From Paludibacteraceae bacterium (lineage in GTDB: Bacteria > Bacteroidota > Bacteroidia > Bacteroidales > Paludibacteraceae), in contig JAGBVI010000013.1 of the NCBI GenBank assembly GCA_017630395.1, positions 1 to 57,163 of the forward strand: a stretch of DNA of 57,163 nt, given 5' to 3'. A program made the position numbers and the translations under genes. This document shows, piece by piece, positions 1 through 6,100 of this stretch (position 1 is the first letter of the stretch; the number at the start of each line of letters is the position of its first letter). The notes beneath the pieces were generated by a model, which saw only the letters and a list, made by a program, of their open reading frames with translations, was not told the origin of the DNA and made no database searches.

Positions 1-336
1 ACAATTGGAGATGACCAATATGGTACTATGCACAAAGAATACACAGAGAAAACCCATGTTGGTATCAGGGAAATAACTATGCACAGGATGTTCATATTCC
101 CAAAAATATTTTTTATCTTGAGACTTAGCCCAACTATCAAAACGTATACGAACATCCTCTGAAGATGTAAAGCCTTGCTTTTCTAACATCTTTCTAACCC
201 ATCTACATCTATCATACAAAAAAGCATACTGATACTTAATCGGAGAGGTAATTATATCTCCTACTGCATTATATAAAATATGCAATTCCCATAACATTAA
301 GGCACAATAGTACGTAATAATATTTTCCTTTTTCAT
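1..336 (-). CDS. Membrane immunity-like protein, 3' end cut by window edge
   Basis: This reading frame starts at the ATG at 336-334 and stays open for 112 codons to the left edge, so its C-terminus lies outside the window. It begins MKKENIITYYCALML and later reads MGFLCVFFVHSTILVISNC. This is clearly paralogous to the complete 185-residue protein at 1855-2412 (MKKDNFLTYY; MYFLCVFFIHSTILVISNC). Bases 1-30 are identical to 2104-2133. An N-terminal hydrophobic stretch and the FLCVFF segment look membrane-embedded. It lies 5 bases downstream of the orphan toxin tip at 342-818 in the same direction. By position and paralogy I infer it is the cognate immunity protein of that tip. The immunity role is inference; the open frame and the paralogy are directly visible. 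Confidence 0.8.
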   Translation of the reverse strand, partial: MKKENIITYYCALMLWELHILYNAVGDIITSPIKYQYAFLYDRCRWVRKMLEKQGFTSSEDVRIRFDSWAKSQDKKYFWEYEHPVHSYFPDTNMGFLCVFFVHSTILVISNC

Positions 337-341
337 AATTT

Positions 342-818
342 TCAAGGTATTAAATCATATCCATTTTCAAAAAGCCATTCACCTCCAAGTCCACCGGCTA
401 CTCCGCCTACAAATCCACCTACTATCGTTCCCCATGGAGGACAAATAGGAGTACAAAATCCTGCACAATATTTTGCACCCAATGTTGCTCCTGCCCAACT
501 GCCAACTGACTTAACTGCAGCACGTTGGGTGTTTTCGCCTATTTGGTTTCCATCTTCAACAAATCCTATTCCAATATTAGTTGCAGAAGAAACAATTGTT
601 CCAGCAACACCTACATTCTTAGCCACGCTACCCAGATGTTTCAACTGATACGTTTTTACATACTGATTGCCATAAAATCCATTACCTTTGTATCTCTCTT
701 GGGGTTTGTAATAGTTAAAAGAACGTGATTTACTCGTCAGTCCCACAGAGCCACCTTGGTCTATCATAGGATTGGCTGTTCCTCCAATACCATTGGTGGT
801 GTTTCCTAAAATAATCAT
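342..818 (-). CDS. Orphan Rhs toxin tip with glycine-zipper C-terminus
   Basis: A 158-residue protein without a signal peptide. The N-terminal half (GNTTNGIGGTANPMIDQGG) is polar and resembles the linker region behind Rhs cores. The C-terminal half is a glycine-rich hydrophobic segment, VGSWAGATLGA then GTIVGGFVGGVAGGLGG, ending WLFENGYDLIP. The C-terminal half is a close paralog of the 89-residue protein at 2417-2686, and the two share an 81-bp direct repeat at DNA level. Glycine-zipper helices are known in membrane-inserting peptides and in Rhs tips of this phylum. With no export signal and a position behind a full-length Rhs gene, I interpret it as a displaced, silent tip cassette paired with the membrane protein at 1-336. 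A short standalone protein with its own function cannot be excluded. Confidence 0.75.
   Translation of the reverse strand: MIILGNTTNGIGGTANPMIDQGGSVGLTSKSRSFNYYKPQERYKGNGFYGNQYVKTYQLKHLGSVAKNVGVAGTIVSSATNIGIGFVEDGNQIGENTQRAAVKSVGSWAGATLGAKYCAGFCTPICPPWGTIVGGFVGGVAGGLGGEWLFENGYDLIP
475..555. repeat. 81-bp direct repeat, copy 1 (glycine-zipper tips)
   Basis: This segment matches 2550-2630 at 79 of 81 positions in the same orientation and encodes the shared start of the glycine-zipper region (GNQIGENTQRAAVKSVG) in the two orphan tips. Recombination between the copies would delete or exchange the intervening tip/immunity pairs. Confidence 0.9.
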
Positions 819-852
819 CTAACAAGACTTATAAAGTGTGAAATTTACTAAA

Positions 853-1269
853 TCAAACGCCCCAACTGTCTCGGAAAAGGTCGAAAATGACAAGTGGAAA
901 AAACATTCCTATAGCTATAAAAAGCATAAAATAAAAAACTTTCCACTTTGGATAATTTTTATACAACTCCATATATTTTAAGTATTTCTTCTTGTAAAGA
1001 AATAGAAAATAATAAAATATGGCAGGAGGGACTGCATGCAAAAAAACATACAACAAACCAACTAATCTACCTTCCGGAGAAAAATAAGCTCCGCAAAAAA
1101 AAGGAATAATTAACATGTTATTAATAACAAAGAAAACCATACCTGTAGGAAATGAAAATGCACAAAACCAAACCAATAAAACATAATTTTCTTTGATAAA
1201 TGAATCTCCGTTTACGCTACTATTATAAAAACAGAGTCCTCCTATTTTTTTAAGATAATCTATACACAT
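853..1269 (-). CDS. Small membrane protein, probable immunity to the tip at 1281-1841
   Basis: A 138-residue protein I do not recognise by family. It has three to four hydrophobic stretches (about residues 29-50, 52-64, 68-92 and 110-131) with basic connecting loops (KKKYLKYMELYKNYPKWK), so it is very likely an integral inner-membrane protein. It starts 11 bases after the stop of the orphan tip at 1281-1841 and is followed by another tip at 342-818, giving the alternating tip/immunity layout of Rhs arrays. The immunity function is inferred from position. A membrane location fits protection against a membrane-inserting toxin, as with immunity proteins of pore-forming colicins. Confidence 0.75.
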   Translation of the reverse strand: MCIDYLKKIGGLCFYNSSVNGDSFIKENYVLLVWFCAFSFPTGMVFFVINNMLIIPFFCGAYFSPEGRLVGLLYVFLHAVPPAIFYYFLFLYKKKYLKYMELYKNYPKWKVFYFMLFIAIGMFFPLVIFDLFRDSWGV

Positions 1270-1280
1270 ATTGCTAATCT

Positions 1281-1841
1281 TTAGTATTCATCACTCAAAT
1301 CATAAATCATTGTCCCTACTCCATAGACAGCAGTAACACCCAAAATTGACCATCCAACAGGATTTGAAATTAAACCAGCAGTCATACCAATAGTAGTAAA
1401 TAATGAGGTACTCCCTACTACAAAATCAATAGAACCCCTAATTTTACTTCCTTCTTTCCAATTATCTACTCCACTTTTGATAGTCAATCCAGAAGATATA
1501 ACTGATACTCCAGTACCTGTCACTCCAAACGCTCTACCTGCTTTCCCTAACCCATCAGTGATTTTTGAACCTGTTCCACACTCTATCAATGCATTCATAC
1601 CTGTTCCCACTGCATCAAATGAGGTAACGGTTGCGGATGTAGCTGCTAAAAAATTTTCTGTTTTAGAAGTAGTTACTGATGATATTTCATTTATCATCGC
1701 ATTGGTTGATGCCACTGCATTCTTTGCCGAAGCTACTGCATTTTGCGTGTTCTGTGAAATCGCCGCATAAACATTGTTGACTACAGACGGGTTGTAGCTT
1801 GATGTACAAGAAAAACGAATGTATTTATTACTGGAAACCAT
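1281..1841 (-). CDS. Orphan Rhs toxin tip carrying the in-frame junction of the main Rhs protein
   Basis: A 186-residue protein with no signal peptide. After a short unrelated start (MVSSNKYIRFSCTS) it reads YNPSVVNNVYAAISQNTQNA and on through KNAVAS, which is exactly the stretch that precedes the variable tip of the 1950-residue Rhs protein. The sequence then diverges into a Gly/Ser/Thr-rich domain with a long hydrophobic hairpin (SLFTTIGMTAGLISNPVGWS, then ILGVTAVYGVGTMIYDL). The hairpin resembles membrane-inserting toxin segments by composition only. The DNA of the shared part matches 3604-3694 at 89 of 91 positions and in the same frame. I read it as a displaced C-terminal tip that can be recombined onto the Rhs protein. 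Its partner is the membrane protein at 853-1269. Confidence 0.85.
   Translation of the reverse strand: MVSSNKYIRFSCTSSYNPSVVNNVYAAISQNTQNAVASAKNAVASTNAMINEISSVTTSKTENFLAATSATVTSFDAVGTGMNALIECGTGSKITDGLGKAGRAFGVTGTGVSVISSGLTIKSGVDNWKEGSKIRGSIDFVVGSTSLFTTIGMTAGLISNPVGWSILGVTAVYGVGTMIYDLSDEY
1707..1797. repeat. 91-bp direct repeat, copy 1 (Rhs tip junction)
   Basis: Matches 3604-3694 at 89 of 91 positions in the same orientation and the same reading frame. It encodes the YNPSVVNNVYAAIS...KNAVAS junction in the orphan tip. Confidence 0.95.
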
Positions 1842-1854
1842 TCTGTTATCTTTA

Positions 1855-2412
1855 TCAACTTAAAAACAACCACATTGTTAGTACTTGATACCCACATATT
1901 GCCACTATCAAACCAAATGCCAGCCACTGCATTCTCCTTCGTTTAGGTTGCTTCCATTTATCGAATTGCTTGAAAAGTTTTTTTGCTTTATCCTTACGAG
2001 ATATGAAATAGTATTCAAAAACTAAAGCCACTGCAAATATTGCTAACAACCCATAAATTCCATAAGTTGGCCCAAAAAATTTAGGGGGATTAACTCCAAA
2101 TATACAATTGGAGATGACCAATATGGTACTATGTATAAAGAATACGCAAAGAAAATACATGTTGCTATCGCAAAAATAGTCTTTATACGGATCCATGCTA
2201 TCAACATAGTCTCCATACCTATTCATAATATCTTCAGAAGAGGTAAAACCTAACTTTTCAAAATGCTTCTTTACATAATCACTTTTTTTATACAAAAATA
2301 CACTAAAACAAAGCATAGGATATCCTATGATATTACGAGAACATTTATACCAAATATTCATCGTCCACAACATCAATGCACTATAATAAGTTAAAAAATT
2401 ATCCTTTTTCAT
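1855..2412 (-). CDS. Membrane protein, probable immunity to the glycine-zipper tip at 2417-2686
   Basis: A 185-residue protein with probable membrane segments at about residues 10-38, 85-105, 117-137 and 162-183. A basic stretch (KDKAKKLFKQFDKWKQPKRR) precedes the last segment, which fits an inner-membrane topology. It is the complete paralog of the protein cut off at 1-336. It lies 4 bases downstream of the tip at 2417-2686, just as the partial paralog lies 5 bases downstream of the related tip at 342-818. Tip and membrane protein have therefore been duplicated as a unit, which is the best evidence in this window that they are a cognate toxin/immunity pair. I know no family name for it. Confidence 0.8.
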   Translation of the reverse strand: MKKDNFLTYYSALMLWTMNIWYKCSRNIIGYPMLCFSVFLYKKSDYVKKHFEKLGFTSSEDIMNRYGDYVDSMDPYKDYFCDSNMYFLCVFFIHSTILVISNCIFGVNPPKFFGPTYGIYGLLAIFAVALVFEYYFISRKDKAKKLFKQFDKWKQPKRRRMQWLAFGLIVAICGYQVLTMWLFLS

Positions 2413-2416
2413 AATG

Positions 2417-2686
2417 TTAAGGTTTTAAGTTATACATATTTTCAAAGAGATATTCGCCCCCTATACCTCCGGCAACTCCACCTACAAATCCTCCTACAAT
2501 TGTGCAAACAGGAGGAAAACAGAAAGAACCTATATACGCGCCACCTTGAGCACCCAATGTTGCTCCTGCCCAACTGCCAACAGACTTAACTGCAGCTCGT
2601 TGGGTGTTTTCGCCTATTTGGTTTCCATCTGTAAGAAAATAGTTATTCACGCCAATTCTTTCCCTATATAGACTAATAATAATCAT
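2417..2686 (-). CDS. Short orphan Rhs tip (glycine zipper), probably truncated
   Basis: An 89-residue protein. From residue 20 on (DGNQIGENTQRAAVKSVG, then SWAGATLGA) it matches the C-terminal half of the 158-residue tip at 342-818 and ends in the same glycine-zipper type (CTIVGGFVGGVAGGIGGEYL). The N-terminal 19 residues are unrelated to that paralog, so the linker half is missing. This suggests a cassette trimmed by recombination whose remaining start codon (2686-2684) is fortuitous. It sits 8 bases after the 149-residue protein at 2695-3144 and 4 bases before its own probable immunity gene. It may be a remnant kept because its immunity gene is still useful. Confidence 0.65.
   Translation of the reverse strand: MIIISLYRERIGVNNYFLTDGNQIGENTQRAAVKSVGSWAGATLGAQGGAYIGSFCFPPVCTIVGGFVGGVAGGIGGEYLFENMYNLKP
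2550..2630. repeat. 81-bp direct repeat, copy 2 (glycine-zipper tips)
   Basis: Second copy of the repeat at 475-555, with 79 of 81 positions identical, in the same orientation and reading frame. The homology ends sharply at 2630, which corresponds to the truncated N-terminus of the 89-residue tip. Confidence 0.9.
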
Positions 2687-2694
2687 ACAAGAAA

Positions 2695-3144
2695 CTATTT
2701 ACAAAGTGTTTTTAAATCTGACATTATTATAGTTGTTAGTATATAATTTGTAAAATTAAACAGACAACAACCATAAACAATCAAAAATACTCCGATGAGA
2801 ACAAAAACAAATTCACCCAAAAATAATACAAATAACACAAATATCGTGATAAAAAAATACCAGAATAGACTAAATATTTTACAAGAAGTAGAAGTTTGAA
2901 ATGTAATAATTAATTCCTGACTATTTTCAGTTGGTATCACAAAACTCAATGTTGGTTCTTGATGGAAATTTAATAGTGTTACTCTTCTTAATCTTAATAT
3001 ATTTCCCACCTTTGTTACATTATATTTCGTCTTATTAATAGTATATATTCCATCTCTTTCAAAATTTAGAAACTTGCTACCATCAACAAATATCACACGC
3101 TTCCATTTGAAAGGGAAAAGTATGCCTTTGATTTGATTTATCAT
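2695..3144 (-). CDS. Probable immunity protein to the current Rhs tip
   Basis: A 149-residue protein starting 21 bases after the stop of the full-length Rhs gene, the standard place for the immunity gene of the active tip. The first 85 residues are polar and beta-strand-like (RDGIYTINKTKYNVTKVGN), reminiscent of a small cytosolic barrel or PH-like fold. Residues about 88-135 contain two closely spaced hydrophobic segments (SLFWYFFITIFVLFVLFLG, then FVFVLIGVFLIVYGC), so it is membrane-anchored. It is not related to the other two immunity types in the array, as expected when each protects against a different tip. Function is inferred from position only; I do not recognise the family. Confidence 0.7.
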   Translation of the reverse strand: MINQIKGILFPFKWKRVIFVDGSKFLNFERDGIYTINKTKYNVTKVGNILRLRRVTLLNFHQEPTLSFVIPTENSQELIITFQTSTSCKIFSLFWYFFITIFVLFVLFLGEFVFVLIGVFLIVYGCCLFNFTNYILTTIIMSDLKTLCK

Positions 3145-3165
3145 GATTATAAATTATTATATGAA

Positions 3166-6100
3166 TCAAGGAATTATTCTTGTATTTGTATTACTAAATG
3201 ATACTCCGAAAGGCAGTCCTTTAGAATAACCTATATTAAAACTTGACCACGTTTTGTCTTGAGAAAAAGAATATCCAAAGTCTAATGGACCAACTCCTAT
3301 GGACCACCCATTCCCTTCACCACCATAAGATTCAGCTGTCATCTGTTGTTCGCCCCAATAATTTGAGATTTTCAACCCACCTCCGCCCGATAAATCAAAC
3401 CCTGTTCCAAAACTTGCTGAAGCAGCAACAAATCCTCCATACTGTTTCATGTGTCCCAATTCCGCAGAAAAAGTAACACCTACTCCCAAATAAGCAGAAC
3501 CCGAAAAATAAATAGAATAAGCATCAGAACGGAACAAAAACGAACCAACAGAATACCCTATTCTATCTACACAATCGTCTGCATAAGATAAAGCATTTTG
3601 TACTGATGCCACTGCATTTTTTGCCGAAGCTACTGCATTTTGCGTGTTCTGTGAAATCGCTGCATAAACATTGTTGACTACAGACGGGTTGTAGGAATAA
3701 TCTGCAGGCTCGTAGGAGGATGTATAGCCATAGGCGGTGGAACTTGCAGCCCCGGCTGCGGCACTCTGCGCAGATGCTACAGTCGTCTGAATGGAGATTG
3801 CCACACTCTCCAACATTTGCTGTATTCCTAAATAAATATTTGCCATCATCTCTGCATAATCAAACATCAAACCCAAGTAATAGTTACTAAACTCGCCACT
3901 CGGATCTGTTCGCCAAACCGGATTCTGCATACAATAGGCAAAACGGTTGTGTGAAAGCCAACTACCCGGACTCTGCACATAGGGATCCGGAGAGAGAAAC
4001 TGATTGGTGCGCGCATTGTACATCCTGCCACCCATATCTATCAAGCCCAACTCCGGCAAATGCTCGTGCATACAATACCCACGACTGAAACGCCCTGCAA
4101 CATCCATTGTCACATTCGTTGTCCAATTGCTCGCATTGCGCCTCATACCCCATGGCTTGTAAGAAAATTTCTCTATTTTATTGGTGGCTACATCCATAAC
4201 GGCCGTTAAACTATTCTGGCGGTCTGTAACAGCAGCAAAAAGGGTATCCTTTCCGGCTGTTCGCACATAAATCGCCGCCAATCCATTTCCCCCACAAAGG
4301 TAATGGATTTCGCGAGATTTTCCATCTTTGGAGAGTTCTTTTTCGTAATCACCCAAATAATATTTGGTTCGTTGTAAAGTCCCCGACTTGTATAAACGAG
4401 ACCTATAACGACGTCGGTCCGGCTTATAATCAATGGAGTAAGTCAGATTACCTTGTTTTATTTGCGTAGCCATCCGATAAGAGTCGAACGAAACTGTTTG
4501 AGCATTAGAGACAGAAGAAGAAGAGTATCCAACAGAAGAAACTTGGTGAGGCGGCATCCCATTGGCACCATATCCAATAGTATTCCAATAACCATCCCAC
4601 GTTTTAGTCATATTCCCTTTTGCATCATACCGATGAGTACCCGACAATGATGACGAGCCTTTGGCTGCAGTAACCGTTGCCAAACGATTGGAAGAATCGT
4701 ATGTATAAGACTCGGTATTCCCACTTATAGCATCAGCCTTCTTAACTAATCCCAAAGTTGTATAAGAATAACTTAAATCCTTCAATTTAGAACTACCCTT
4801 ATAGGCTTTTTCAGAAGTCAATCTGCTCTTGCTGTCATACACATACGTTTGAATAACATCGCCTGCCAAGGTCTCCTCCACCACTCTACCTTGACTATCC
4901 AATTTATTAGGTTTCCAAATTGTTTTACCCGCACAAGAGACAGAGGTGAGATGTCCGAAATTGTTGTAAGTATTATTCACAACTACCCCCGAAGGATAAG
5001 TAGTAGTGGAAACATCACCATAATTATTGGCGTAAGCAAATTTTGTTGCAAAAGAGACACCATCCATCAACTCGTTTTTCAAGGTAACTCGATTAAATGC
5101 ATCATAAGTATAAGCACAAGAATAGTTACCTCTGCACTCTTTTGTCAATTGTCCGCTTTCATTATAGGTAAAAGTTGTTTTATCAGTCCCGTCACTCTGT
5201 TCATACAATCTACCCTTTGAATCATACAGATAGTAAATTTCAGAACCATTCTCGGTTGTTGTTAATACCTTTCTTCCGTACGCATCATATTCCACCGAAA
5301 CTATACCTACATCAGGGTCATTGATAGAGGTTCTATTCCCTGCAATATCGTAAGAAAACGTAGTAGTATGACTTCCGGAAGAAGAGAGCGCAGAAGATGA
5401 AGACGGCAAACCGTTCGGAGCGTACGTAAAAGTAACCATTTGTCCATTTTCGGTTCGTTCTATCAACTGTCCGGCAGAATTGCATTTTTCCACAACTGTC
5501 CCCAAAGGCGATGTGATGGTTCTTTTTAATTTGTCATAAGAATATTTTGTTACACCGGAAGGCGCACTAACTTGTATCAGGCGACCAAATTTATCGTAAG
5601 AGTATTGAGTAGAAGGATTTCCACTCGGAGTGCTACCTGTATTTCTCACATACTCATATTCAAGCCTGCCCGCATAATCATAACTATAAAATAAAATTCG
5701 CTCTTTTCCATCCAAATCATATTGTTTTTCTCTCATAACCCTTCCGGAAGCATCATACATAACTTCGCTATCCGAGCTGCCTGTCAAAGTTTTTGAAATA
5801 ATATAATGAGAAGGACGAATATGCGAAAAGTAAGAAGAGGCAACAGTCTCTGTTCTACCATCCGAAAAAGTTTTTTTCAAACAATTGTTAAAGCCATCAT
5901 ATAAAGAATAATTGGTAGTAAAAGAAAGAGTTCCCATTGTTTCCACCATTTTTGTTGGTCGTCCTAATGCCTCATTATGGGTATAGGAGACAACAGAACC
6001 ATCCTCTTGAGCAACAGAAGATAAGAAGCGACCGGAAGCAGTATAAGAATAAGATTTAATCCTACTTTCACACCCTTGCGCAGAAACTTTTTCTTTCAAC

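Noticed and set aside
4849-5220. 123-codon plus-strand frame inside the Rhs gene
   Set aside because: It is antisense to YD repeats. Repetitive composition of the real gene creates long open antisense frames; no independent support.
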